Origin: a bacterium
GTDB taxonomy: Bacteria > Spirochaetota > Spirochaetia > Treponematales > Rectinemataceae
Length of the DNA stretch: 33,113 nt
Direction of reading: 5' to 3'
NCBI GenBank assembly: GCA_021779995.1
Contig: JAJXZP010000169.1
Span: forward strand, 1-33,113
Position numbers and translations under genes: made by a program. Below are positions 23,780 to 31,399 of the stretch, in pieces. The notes beneath the pieces were generated by a model. The model saw nothing but the letters and a program-made list of their open reading frames with translations, was not told the origin of the DNA and did no database searches. How positions within the stretch are numbered: position 1 is the first letter of the stretch; each line of letters begins with the position of its first letter.

Positions 23780-24351
23780 TTAGCGGCGAGTTCGGCGAAG
23801 ATCGAGGCGGCCTCGGCCCCGTCGTAGGGAGCTCCGCCGATGATGCCGGCTATGGCCTGGCCGTTCTTGTCGAGCACGTAGGTGGTCGGAATGGACCTGG
23901 CGCCGAACTCGGTGCCGAGGGTGCCCTCCGGATCGACGAAGATCGGGTAGGTGTAGCCCTTCCTCGCTATAAAGTCCTTGACCGTACCGGGCTGCTCGCC
24001 CACGGACACGCCCATCACGGTGAATTTGGCGGCCTTGGTCTTTTTCCACAGCTTCTCGATGGCCGGCATCTCCTGCTGGCAGGGCGGGCACCAGGTGGCC
24101 CAGAAGTTGAGCAGGACTATCTTGCCCTTTTGCTGGCTCAGGTTGACGGAGCCGCCCGCGAGGGCTTCGGCGGAGAAGTCGGGCACGGGCACGGGCTTCG
24201 GAAAGACCGTGAAGCCGAGGCTTTCGAGCCGGGCCGCGTACCAGGGCTTGGCTCCTGCAGACGCGGCCGCCTGGGCGAAGAGGCCCGAGCCCAGGGCGGC
24301 GAGCGCGAACGTCGCGAGCAAGGCGAAAATAGTTCTTCTCTGTATGCGCAT
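23776..24351 (-). CDS. tlpA: TlpA-like periplasmic thioredoxin-fold protein
   Basis: 191 residues with a signal peptide (about 1-34, ending in an Ala-rich stretch). The thioredoxin fold has the active site WATWCPPCQQEMPAIEKLW (C88 and C91) and the cis-proline loop RSIPTTYVLDKNGQ. The TlpA/ResA class reduces periplasmic disulfides, for example in apocytochrome c or folded exported proteins, with electrons from CcdA, whose gene follows with a 4-bp overlap. No cytochrome c gene is in the window, so the end substrate is open. GAGGTG precedes the ATG at 24351, and an AT-rich promoter region lies just upstream. Confidence 0.92.
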   Translation of the reverse strand: MRIQRRTIFALLATFALAALGSGLFAQAAASAGAKPWYAARLESLGFTVFPKPVPVPDFSAEALAGGSVNLSQQKGKIVLLNFWATWCPPCQQEMPAIEKLWKKTKAAKFTVMGVSVGEQPGTVKDFIARKGYTYPIFVDPEGTLGTEFGARSIPTTYVLDKNGQAIAGIIGGAPYDGAEAASIFAELAAK

Positions 24352-24382
24352 TCGGCACCTCGTCAGGGGGAAATATATCAGG

Positions 24383-24411
24383 AAAATACTATATTATTGC
24401 ACCGCCTTCAA
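24383..24411 (-). promoter_or_regulatory. Putative promoter of the tlpA-ccdA operon
   Basis: Reading the minus strand: TTGAAG (24411-24406), 17-bp spacer, TATTTT (24388-24383). The surrounding 40 bp are markedly AT-rich against the GC-rich background. Leader about 25 nt with a ribosome binding site. Confidence 0.45.
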
Positions 24412-24470
24412 GCCTCACACCGCTGGCCCCGGTGGCGTTCGGCAGGGTATATTGAAGCCATACATTCATG

Positions 24471-24487
24471 GAGCGAGCGTTTCGCTC
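24471..24487 (+). other. Small hairpin in clpP leader
   Basis: GAGCGA (24471-24476) pairs with TCGCTC (24482-24487) around a 5-nt loop, 23 nt before the clpP start. A TATATT box (24448-24453) lies upstream but without a good -35. Confidence 0.3.
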
Positions 24488-24510
24488 GGGTAATCGACGA
24501 AGGAGCCACA

Positions 24511-25143
24511 ATGAGCATGAGAAGTCTTATCGCGCGACCGGAGCGCCGGCTCGGCGAGGAAGAGGAAGAGGACCAGAAGAAGGAAGGCCGCCGTCCCGAG
24601 GACGCCCTCGCCGAGCGCTTTCTCAAGACGCGCACCATCCTCCTCACGGGCGAAATCGACAAGGAGCAGGGCGAGCGGCTCATCCGCCAGCTGCTGCTTC
24701 TCGAGAGCCTCTCCTCCGATCCCATCACGATTCTCATCGACAGCCCCGGCGGCGACGTGGACGCGGGTTTCGCCATCTTCGACATGATCCGCTTCGTCAA
24801 GGCGCCGGTGCGCATCGTGGGCATGGGGCTCGTCGCGAGCGCGGCCGCCCTGGTCCTCCTCGCCGTGCCCAAGGAGTCGCGTCTGGGCCTGCCCAACTCG
24901 CACTACCTCATCCACCAGCCCCTGTCGGGCATCCGGGGAGTCGCGACCGAGATCGAGATCCACGCCCGCGAACTCGAGAAGACGCGGGAGCGCATCAACC
25001 GGATCATCGCGGAGGAGACCGGACAGACGCTCGAGCGCATCCAGAAGGACACCGACCGCGACTACTGGATGAACGCCGAGGAGGCCGCGAGCTACGGGCT
25101 CATCTCCCGGGTCGGCGCCACGCGGGACGCGCTCGGGCTATGA
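24511..25143 (+). CDS. clpP: ClpP-family ATP-dependent protease proteolytic subunit
   Basis: 210 residues. It is the serine peptidase chamber that works with a Clp ATPase. The triad is S110 (GLVASAAALVLL), H135 (YLIHQPLSG) and D184 (KDTDRDYW); the Ser-His and His-Asp spacings (25 and 49) equal those of E. coli ClpP. IDSPGGDV and IEIHARELEK are also family-typical. The N-terminus is unusual: about 40 residues with a run of five Glu and mixed charges replace the usual axial-loop segment containing YDIYSRLL, so gating or ATPase docking may differ and it may be a second paralogue rather than the main ClpP. AAGGAG lies six bases before the ATG at 24511. The stop overlaps the purC start by 4 bp. 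Confidence 0.9.
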   Translation: MSMRSLIARPERRLGEEEEEDQKKEGRRPEDALAERFLKTRTILLTGEIDKEQGERLIRQLLLLESLSSDPITILIDSPGGDVDAGFAIFDMIRFVKAPVRIVGMGLVASAAALVLLAVPKESRLGLPNSHYLIHQPLSGIRGVATEIEIHARELEKTRERINRIIAEETGQTLERIQKDTDRDYWMNAEEAASYGLISRVGATRDALGL

Positions 25144-26120
25144 CACTGGAGGCGATCGAGGCCGGCCTGGGCGGGTGCTTCGAGCGCTTGCCCGAGGAGG
25201 CCGCCGGAGGCAGGGAGCTCTACCGCGGCAAGGTCCGCGATGTCGTCCGGGGCGAGGAGAACCTCCTCCTCGTCGCCAGCGATCGCATCTCCGCCTTCGA
25301 CCGCGTCATCGCGGCGGTGCCCTTCAAGGGCGAGGTGCTCGCGCGCATTTCGGCCTGGTGGTTCGAGCGTTGCGCCGACCTCGTGCCCAACCACCTGCTC
25401 GGCGGCGGCTCCCCCCGCGAGCTGGGCGGGACGGGACGGGCCACCCTCGTGCGGCGGCTCGACATGATCCCCCTCGAAGTGGTGGTTCGCGGCTACCTCT
25501 CGGGCTCGGCTTGGCGGGACTACGAGGCCGGACGGCCGGTCTCGGGCATCGAGTTTCCCCGGGGCCTGGCCAGGAACGAGAAGTTTCCCGTGCCCCTGGT
25601 CACGCCGACCACGAAGGAAGAGGGCGGCCACGACCGGCCGGTCTCGCGCGCCGAGATCCTCGAGCGGGGCATCGTGTCCGAGGAGCTCTGGGAAAAGATC
25701 GAGCGTGCGGCGGTGGCCCTGTTCCGGCGGGGCCAGGAGCTGGCCGCCCGCTCCGGTCTCATCCTGGCGGACACGAAGTACGAGTTCGGCCTCGCGGAGG
25801 GGCGAGTCTTCCTGGGCGACGAGCTGCACAGTCCCGATTCCAGCCGCTACTGGTGGGCCGATTCCTACCAGGCGCGGTTTTTCGCCGGCGAGGACCAGCG
25901 CGAGCTGGACAAGGAGCCCTTCCGGCGCTGGCTCTCCGAGAGGGGCTTCTGCGGCGACGGACCCGTGCCGGAAATCCCCGCCAAGGTCCTCGTCGAGACC
26001 GCTCTGCGCTACATCCAGGCCTACGAGGCCATCACCGGCGAGAGTTTCGAGCCGATCGGCGGCGACGCTCAATCGGAGACGGCCGCCCTGGCGCGTATCG
26101 TGAGGGAGCGGCTCCGCTAG
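25140..26120 (+). CDS. purC: Phosphoribosylaminoimidazole-succinocarboxamide synthase (SAICAR synthase)
   Basis: 326 residues. It joins CAIR and aspartate with ATP in purine synthesis. Motifs: LYRGKVRDVV, LLVASDRISAFDRV, LDMIPLEVVVRGYLSGSAW, TPTTKEEGGHDRPVS, LADTKYEFGL and DELHSPDSSRYW. Its length, about 300-plus residues, matches the longer yeast-ADE1-like form rather than the short E. coli type. ATG at 25140 overlaps the clpP stop (ATGA), so the two are co-translated although functionally unrelated. No other pur gene is in the window. Confidence 0.96.
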   Translation: MTLEAIEAGLGGCFERLPEEAAGGRELYRGKVRDVVRGEENLLLVASDRISAFDRVIAAVPFKGEVLARISAWWFERCADLVPNHLLGGGSPRELGGTGRATLVRRLDMIPLEVVVRGYLSGSAWRDYEAGRPVSGIEFPRGLARNEKFPVPLVTPTTKEEGGHDRPVSRAEILERGIVSEELWEKIERAAVALFRRGQELAARSGLILADTKYEFGLAEGRVFLGDELHSPDSSRYWWADSYQARFFAGEDQRELDKEPFRRWLSERGFCGDGPVPEIPAKVLVETALRYIQAYEAITGESFEPIGGDAQSETAALARIVRERLR

Positions 26121-26165
26121 GAGGAAGACCGAGGGCCTTCCGGTCGGCGCCGCCCGGAGGAAGCC

Positions 26166-27374
26166 ATGCGATCATCCCCCAGAACCCGCCGCATAGCGGT
26201 GCTCGCGTTTCTCGGCTCGGCGATCTGCGCGCTCGCCCTCTCCGTTTCCTGCGCCGTTTCCTGTTCCTCGCCCTTCGGCGCTGCCCCCCCGCGGCGCACG
26301 CTCACCCTCATGTCGTACAACGTCCTGAGCCTCTTTGACGCCGTCGACGACGGCACGGAGTACCCCGAGTTCAGCGTGGCCAAGGGCGGCTGGGACGAGG
26401 TCCGCTACCGCCGCAGGCTCGACAATCTCGCCAAGGTCGTGCGGGAGGGGGGCGAGCCCTCCGGGGCGGCTCCGGACCTCGTGTGCCTCCTCGAAGTGGA
26501 GAAGCCGCGCGTCCTCGAGGACCTGCTGGCCGGCCCCCTGAAGTCGGCGGGATACCGCTGCGCCGCCATGGCTCCCGCCCCGGGCGCCGCCGTCAACGCG
26601 GGCCTCATCTCCCGGCTGCCGATCGTCTCGCTCCGCGCCCACGCGGTCTCCGGCTCCGGCGCGTCCCGCTCCGGGCGCTACGTCCTCGAGGCCGCCGTCG
26701 ACGTCGAGGGCTCGCCCCTCACGATGCTGCTCTGTCACTGGAAGTCCAAGCTCGAAGGGGCCGAGCCGACGGAGGACGAGCGGCGCCAGGAGGCGGCCCT
26801 GGTCGAGGGCCGGGTGAGCGCCCTGCTGGCCGCCGATCCGGAGGCGGCCGTGGTGGTCTGCGGCGACTTCAACGAGAACCCCGACGAGTACCTCCGCGTC
26901 GGCAAGCGTTATGCGACCGCGCTCATGCCCGCCGAAGAGGCGCGCTCGCCGAACGCGGGGCGGCTCCTCGTGGCTGCCGGCCTCCCCGGCTCGGCGGCCG
27001 GCGACCCCGCCGGCGCGGCCCCGCCCGCCGGCGCGGCTTTGTCGCCCGACCTTTCCGACACCGAACCGGCCGCCGCCGGAGTCGCGGCCCGCTCGCCGGC
27101 CGAGCCGGTGCTCTACAGTCCCTGGGCCGGCGCGGAGGGCTTCAGCTACGCCTACAAGGGCGCGCGCGAGCGCATAGACGGCTTTCTCCTGTCGGCCTCC
27201 CTGGCGCGAGGCGGGCGGCTCGCCTACCGCGACTTCTCGGTGCTCGACGCGCCCTTCCTCCTCGACGCCTCGGGCCTGCCCCTGAAGTGGTCGAGCTTCT
27301 CGGGCTCGGGCTATTCCGACCATCTGCCGATTCTGCTCGGCCTCGACGTCGCGACGAGGCAAAAGGACGGATGA
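26166..27374 (+). CDS. Secreted endonuclease/exonuclease/phosphatase-family protein, probable lipoprotein
   Basis: 402 residues. An N-terminal signal (about 1-34) contains two Cys in lipobox-like settings (LSVSC and AVSC), consistent with the relaxed spirochaetal lipobox. The EEP fold follows: LMSYNVLSLFD, DLVCLLEVEKP (catalytic Glu), LLCHWKSK, VVVCGDFNENPDEY (D234) and SGYSDHLPILLGL (H386). A Pro/Ala-rich insert (about 275-315, SAAGDPAGAAPP-type) interrupts the space between these last two motifs, probably a surface loop. Substrates in this fold range from DNA to phospholipids and inositol phosphates; an extracytoplasmic nuclease is the likeliest. GGAGG precedes the ATG. It is separated from purC by 45 bp and may share its transcript. 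Confidence 0.85.
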   Translation: MRSSPRTRRIAVLAFLGSAICALALSVSCAVSCSSPFGAAPPRRTLTLMSYNVLSLFDAVDDGTEYPEFSVAKGGWDEVRYRRRLDNLAKVVREGGEPSGAAPDLVCLLEVEKPRVLEDLLAGPLKSAGYRCAAMAPAPGAAVNAGLISRLPIVSLRAHAVSGSGASRSGRYVLEAAVDVEGSPLTMLLCHWKSKLEGAEPTEDERRQEAALVEGRVSALLAADPEAAVVVCGDFNENPDEYLRVGKRYATALMPAEEARSPNAGRLLVAAGLPGSAAGDPAGAAPPAGAALSPDLSDTEPAAAGVAARSPAEPVLYSPWAGAEGFSYAYKGARERIDGFLLSASLARGGRLAYRDFSVLDAPFLLDASGLPLKWSSFSGSGYSDHLPILLGLDVATRQKDG

Positions 27375-27398
27375 CGCCCATGGAAGAAGAAGAAATTT

Positions 27399-27529
27399 GA
27401 CGCGAAGGCGCGGAGGCGCAAAGAGGAGGGGAAGAAGGGGATTGGAATGGGGGAATCGGAGTCGGGAAATACGAAATTCCACCATTCCCCTGCCATTTTA
27501 ACTTCGCGTCTCTGCGCCTTTCTTCCCCT
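27399..27529 (+). repeat. MITE-like inverted-repeat element, copy A
   Basis: The left arm GAAGGCGCGGAGGCGCAAAG (27405-27424) and the reverse complement of the right arm (27504-27523) agree at about 16 of 20 positions. Between them is a core starting GAAGAAGGGGATTGG (27431) that holds GGGGGAATCGGAGTCGGG. The right arm reads CTTCGCGTCTCTGCGCCTTT. Confidence 0.75.
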
Positions 27530-27570
27530 CACGCATCTTTGTTTTCGGATACCAAGAATGAGGAAAAAGA

Positions 27571-27707
27571 GAGTCGCGGAGGCGCAGAGGGGAGGGGAAA
27601 GGGGAAGAAGGGGATTGGGATGGGGGAATCGGAGTCGGGAAATGCGAAATTCCGCCACCATTCCCCTGCCATTTTTGACTTCACGTCTCTGCGCCTTTGC
27701 GCGAGAC
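27571..27707 (+). repeat. MITE-like inverted-repeat element, copy B
   Basis: Same orientation as copy A. The core (from 27604) differs from copy A by about four substitutions, one 3-base and one 1-base indel over roughly 95 bp. The left arm is GTCGCGGAGGCGCAGAGG (27573-27590) and the right arm is CACGTCTCTGCGCCTTTGCG (27682-27701). Confidence 0.75.
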
Positions 27708-27783
27708 GATTCCCCGAGCCCGGCGCGCCTTCGCTATGCGGCGCGCGTTCGTTACGCCGGGGTTCGTAGCGCCTTACCCGCGC

Positions 27784-29574
27784 TCAGTCATCGACCAGGC
27801 GGTACAGGTCGAGGCGTTCGGTCTTGCCGCGGATCTCGGCGCCGCGGATCTCGTCGAAGCGAAGGCCGGCCGCCGCCTCGCCCAGAAGCTCGTGGGTCGC
27901 CCCCGACATGAGGAGGTAGGAGCCGTACTCCTTGTTCAGGCTTTCGAGCCGGGAAGCCACGTTCACGGCGTCGCCGATGACGGTGTACTGCAGCTTCCGG
28001 CTCGAGCCCACGTTGCCCGCTATCACCTGCCCCGAGTGCATGCCGATGCCGATGCGCACGCTCCCGCGGCCCGAGCGGGAGCGCTCCTCGTTGAGCTCGG
28101 CGAGCCGGGTGCGCATGTCGAGGGCCGCTCCCAGGGCGCTCGCCGCGTGGTCGGCGCTCGGCACCGGGAGGCCGAACACCGCCAGGATCCCGTCGCCCAG
28201 GAACTTGTCGATGATGCCGCCCCGCGCGGCTATGACCTCGATCATGCGGCCGAGATAGTCGTTCAGGAAGGCGAAGACCTCCTCGGGCTCCAGCCGCTCC
28301 GACATGGCCGTGAAGCCGCGGATGTCGGTGAACATGACCGTCGCCTCGTAGCGGGCGCCGCTCAGGTTGACGCGGCCGTCGAGGATGGCCTCGGAGATCT
28401 CCTTGGTGAGGTACTGGCCGAACAGCACCTTGATGCGCTCGCGCTCGGCTATGCCGCGCAGCATGTCGTTGAAGCCCACGGTGAGGTCGCCCAGCTCGTT
28501 GGCGGTGAGGGCCGGGGTCAGGGCCTCGAGGTCGCCCTCGCGGGCCCGAGCCATGTTCGCCCGCAGGGCCTCGACCGGAGCGACGATGTCGGCGGCCGTC
28601 CAGCGGGCGATGAAGAACACGTAGACCAGGATGATGGCGAGGCCGAGGACGAGCCCCGAGACCACGCGCGCCACGTCCAGCGGGCCCATGAAGTAGAGCG
28701 GAAGGTTCGCGGGGTCGGCGAGGCCGTGGACCGCGCCGCCGAGCCGGACGAGCGCCAGCCTCGTCTCGGGCGCGAGGTCGCCGCCGAAGAGAAGCCTGAG
28801 CTGGTCCGGCTTGAGGCTTGAGACGGTGCCCGCGAAGGATATCCCGGTGCCCACGAACAGGGCCACGACGACGAGGGGCAGGATGGTGGAGATCGAGACG
28901 AGGAGGAGGAGGTCGCCGCGCACCTTGGTCCGATGCCCTCCCGGGATCTCGGCGGCCAGCTCCTCCCGCGAGAAGAGCCACGGCAGATACCGCGTCTGCA
29001 CGCGGTGACGCTGCCAGAGGAAGGTGAAGAGACTCGACAGGGCCAGCACGGCGCCCTCGATGGGCAGCATCATGGACTCGTGGCCGAAGGCCTCCCCGGC
29101 GGCGAAACGCGCGATCCCCAGCGGTACGATGAAGATCGGCGCCGCGAGGGCCATGACGCCCGGAGAACGGAAGATGCGCGCCCTGGCCGCTCGGCGCAGC
29201 GCCTCGGCCGCGCCGACGCCTCGGCGGAGCAGGGCGAAGTACCGGACCAGGGGCGCATGGAAGAACGCCGCCCCGGCCAGGGCCAGGACGAGGGCCGCGG
29301 CCGCCAGGTCCAGGAAGGCGCGCTTTCCGGCCGAGGGGAGATCGTCCAGGGCGGAGGGCGACAGCCTCCGCGGGAGGCCGTCCGGACTGGCCTGTCCCTC
29401 GGCCAGGTCGAGGACGGTCTTCGCCCCGGCGCCGAGATCGCGCTTCACCTGATCGGCGAAGACGAAATAGAAGCCGAAGAAGAGCGACAGGACGAGGTAG
29501 AGCAGGAGGCCGGGGAGCATGATTCCCAGGACCTTGAACTTCGGAGGCCGGTCCGGGCCGTGAAACCGTCGCAT
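27784..29574 (-). CDS. Membrane class III adenylate cyclase with HAMP domain
   Basis: 596 residues from the ATG at 29574. Five N-terminal hydrophobic segments (about 15-40, 85-108, 140-160, 168-187, 218-245) precede a small external loop (about 246-300), a sixth helix (about 301-324), a HAMP linker (about 325-380) and a class III catalytic domain (about 405-560). Metal-binding Asp are D417 (FTDIRGFT) and D461 (FLGDGILAVFG); adenine specificity residues K457 and D535 (YTVIGDAVNVASR) and transition-state N538 and R542 are all present, so cAMP synthesis is expected. No periplasmic sensor domain of known type is visible. The upstream frame extension past 29574 is antisense to the XPB gene region and is not used. 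It is divergent from XPB, and both have start-proximal promoters. Confidence 0.9.
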   Translation of the reverse strand: MRRFHGPDRPPKFKVLGIMLPGLLLYLVLSLFFGFYFVFADQVKRDLGAGAKTVLDLAEGQASPDGLPRRLSPSALDDLPSAGKRAFLDLAAAALVLALAGAAFFHAPLVRYFALLRRGVGAAEALRRAARARIFRSPGVMALAAPIFIVPLGIARFAAGEAFGHESMMLPIEGAVLALSSLFTFLWQRHRVQTRYLPWLFSREELAAEIPGGHRTKVRGDLLLLVSISTILPLVVVALFVGTGISFAGTVSSLKPDQLRLLFGGDLAPETRLALVRLGGAVHGLADPANLPLYFMGPLDVARVVSGLVLGLAIILVYVFFIARWTAADIVAPVEALRANMARAREGDLEALTPALTANELGDLTVGFNDMLRGIAERERIKVLFGQYLTKEISEAILDGRVNLSGARYEATVMFTDIRGFTAMSERLEPEEVFAFLNDYLGRMIEVIAARGGIIDKFLGDGILAVFGLPVPSADHAASALGAALDMRTRLAELNEERSRSGRGSVRIGIGMHSGQVIAGNVGSSRKLQYTVIGDAVNVASRLESLNKEYGSYLLMSGATHELLGEAAAGLRFDEIRGAEIRGKTERLDLYRLVDD

Positions 29575-29584
29575 GGCTCGCTCA

Positions 29585-29614
29585 AGAGTAGCGCGTCCGA
29601 GGGTCCCGCGGCAA
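29585..29614 (-). promoter_or_regulatory. Putative start-proximal promoter of adenylate cyclase gene
   Basis: Minus strand: TTGCCG (29614-29609), 18-bp spacer, TACTCT (29590-29585). The ATG at 29574 comes 10 nt after the -10 box. Confidence 0.45.
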
Positions 29615-29692
29615 TCTGCGGCGCTTTCGCGCGGGAGTCCGGGGCCGGCGCACATGAAAGCCGCGCGGCTCCGTGCGGGATTCCGCCAGTCC

Positions 29693-29722
29693 TTGGCGTC
29701 GATGGAGTCTTGGGAGTATGCT
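29693..29722 (+). promoter_or_regulatory. Putative start-proximal promoter of XPB helicase gene
   Basis: TTGGCG (29693-29698), 18-bp spacer, TATGCT (29717-29722). The ATG at 29732 comes 9 nt after the -10 box. Confidence 0.4.
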
Positions 29723-29731
29723 TGATAGGAT

Positions 29732-31399
29732 ATGGCGGAAGGCAAACCCCTCATCGTCCAGAGCGATCTCTCCCTGCTCCTCGACGTGCACGACCCCTCG
29801 TTCGAGGAAGCCCGCTCGGCGGTGGGCCCTTTCGCGGCCCTGGAAAAGAGCCCCGAGCATCTGCACACCTACCGCATTTCGGCCCTGTCGCTCTGGAACG
29901 CCGCGAGCGCGGGGATCGACTCGGGCTCCATAGGATCCACCCTCGAGCGCTATAGCCGCTACGAGGTGCCCCGCGACGTTCTCTTCATCGTCCGGGACAC
30001 CATGGCCCGATTCGGGCGCCTCACCCTCAGGCAAGGCCCGGAGGGGGGGGACGAGCACGAGCTCCTCCTCGCCTGCGACGACCCCGACGTCGAGCGCGAG
30101 ATCGCCGGCTCCAAGCGCCTCGCGAAGTGGCTCGAGCCGGTGCCCGGCGGCTTCGCCGTCCGCCTCGTCGACCGCGGCACCGTGAAGCGCGAGCTGCTGC
30201 GGCTCGGCTGGCCGGTCAAGGACGAGGCGCCCCTGGCTCCCGGCGATCCCCTCGAATTGCGGCTCCTTCCCGCGCGCCGCTCGGGCGGCCCCTTCGGACT
30301 CAGGCCCTACCAGAGCGATGCCCTCGCGGCCTTCCTGGGCGGGGGCCTGCCGGGCGCGGGCTACGGCGTGGTCGTCCTGCCCTGCGGAGCGGGCAAGACC
30401 ATCGTCGGCATGGCTGCCATGGAGGCCATCGGCCGCAAGACCCTCATCGTCACGACGAACGTCGCGGCCGTCCACCAGTGGATGGACGAGCTGCTGGACA
30501 AGACCGACCTCTCCGCCGAGGACATCGGCGAGTACACCGGAGCGGAGAAGAACGTCAGGCCCGTCACCGTGGTGACCTACCAGATCCTCACCTGGCGCCC
30601 CGACAAGGATTCGGACTTCCCGCACTTCGACCTCTTCCGCCGCGAGAAGTGGGGGCTCGTCGTCTATGACGAGGTCCATCTCCTGCCCGCCCCGGTCTTC
30701 CGCGTCGTGGCCGAGATCCAGGCAGTGCGCCGGCTGGGCCTCACCGCGACCTTGGTTCGCGAGGACGGGCGCGAGGAGGACGTGTTCAGCCTCATCGGCC
30801 CCAAGCGCTACGACGTGCCCTGGAAGGACCTCGAGCGCAAGGGCTTCATAGCCGAGGCTTACTGCCGCGAGATCCGCATACCCTTGCCCGAGCACGAGCA
30901 CCTGCGCTACATCGTCGCCGAGCAGCGCGACAAGCACCGACTCTCCGCCGAGAACGGCGCCAAGTACGAGGCGGTGCGCGAGCTCGTCGAAAACCATCCC
31001 GAGGACCCCGTGCTGGTGATCGGGCAGTTCCTCGACCAGCTCGGGCGGATCGCGAAGGATCTGGGCGCGCCGCTCATCACCGGGCGCACGCCCAACCCCG
31101 AGCGGGAGCGCATCTACGCCGACTTCCGGGCGGGCCGGGTCCGCGTCATCGTCGTCTCGAAGGTGGCCAACTTCGCCATAGACCTCCCCGACGCCTCCGT
31201 CGCCATCCAGGTCTCCGGCTCCTTCGGGTCGCGCCAGGAGGAGGCGCAGCGCCTGGGCCGCATCCTCAGGCCCAAGGCGCGCAACTCGTACTTCTATTCG
31301 CTCGTGTCGCGCTACACGGTCGAGGAGGACTTCGCCGCGAACCGGCGCAAGTTCCTGACCGAGCAGGGCTACCGCTACGTGATCGAGGCCTGGGAATGA
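29732..31399 (+). CDS. XPB-type DNA repair helicase (ERCC3 family)
   Basis: 555 residues. Superfamily 2 helicase of the XPB type, a 3'-5' DNA translocase used in repair. An N-terminal domain (about 1-180), Walker A PCGAGKT (217-223), DEVH box (313-316), the XPB-specific RED motif in LTATLVREDGREED (337-350), and the second RecA lobe with EEAQRLGRILRPK (motif VI, about residue 512-524). Bacterial XPB is known from actinobacteria and spirochaetes, and Treponema pallidum has one annotated. No thumb-domain deletion is evident. The gene's stop overlaps the ATG of the next gene by 4 bp, so both products are probably made together. The start has AGGA only 1 nt away, hence the leaderless reading of its promoter. 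Confidence 0.94.
   Translation: MAEGKPLIVQSDLSLLLDVHDPSFEEARSAVGPFAALEKSPEHLHTYRISALSLWNAASAGIDSGSIGSTLERYSRYEVPRDVLFIVRDTMARFGRLTLRQGPEGGDEHELLLACDDPDVEREIAGSKRLAKWLEPVPGGFAVRLVDRGTVKRELLRLGWPVKDEAPLAPGDPLELRLLPARRSGGPFGLRPYQSDALAAFLGGGLPGAGYGVVVLPCGAGKTIVGMAAMEAIGRKTLIVTTNVAAVHQWMDELLDKTDLSAEDIGEYTGAEKNVRPVTVVTYQILTWRPDKDSDFPHFDLFRREKWGLVVYDEVHLLPAPVFRVVAEIQAVRRLGLTATLVREDGREEDVFSLIGPKRYDVPWKDLERKGFIAEAYCREIRIPLPEHEHLRYIVAEQRDKHRLSAENGAKYEAVRELVENHPEDPVLVIGQFLDQLGRIAKDLGAPLITGRTPNPERERIYADFRAGRVRVIVVSKVANFAIDLPDASVAIQVSGSFGSRQEEAQRLGRILRPKARNSYFYSLVSRYTVEEDFAANRRKFLTEQGYRYVIEAWE

Larger units (their letters stand above)
27375..27783. other. 409-bp convergent intergenic region with two repeat elements
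   Basis: No gene is supported here. The region lies between the 3' ends of the EEP gene (+) and the adenylate cyclase gene (-) and is filled mainly by two related inverted-repeat elements (listed separately), with a 41-bp AT-richer spacer between them. Base composition differs from its surroundings. Short open frames through it are artefacts of the repeats. Confidence 0.8.

Noticed and set aside
27447-27911. Small open frames in the repeat region
   Set aside because: They translate the two copies of the inverted-repeat element, and their near-identical peptides reflect the repeat rather than a gene.
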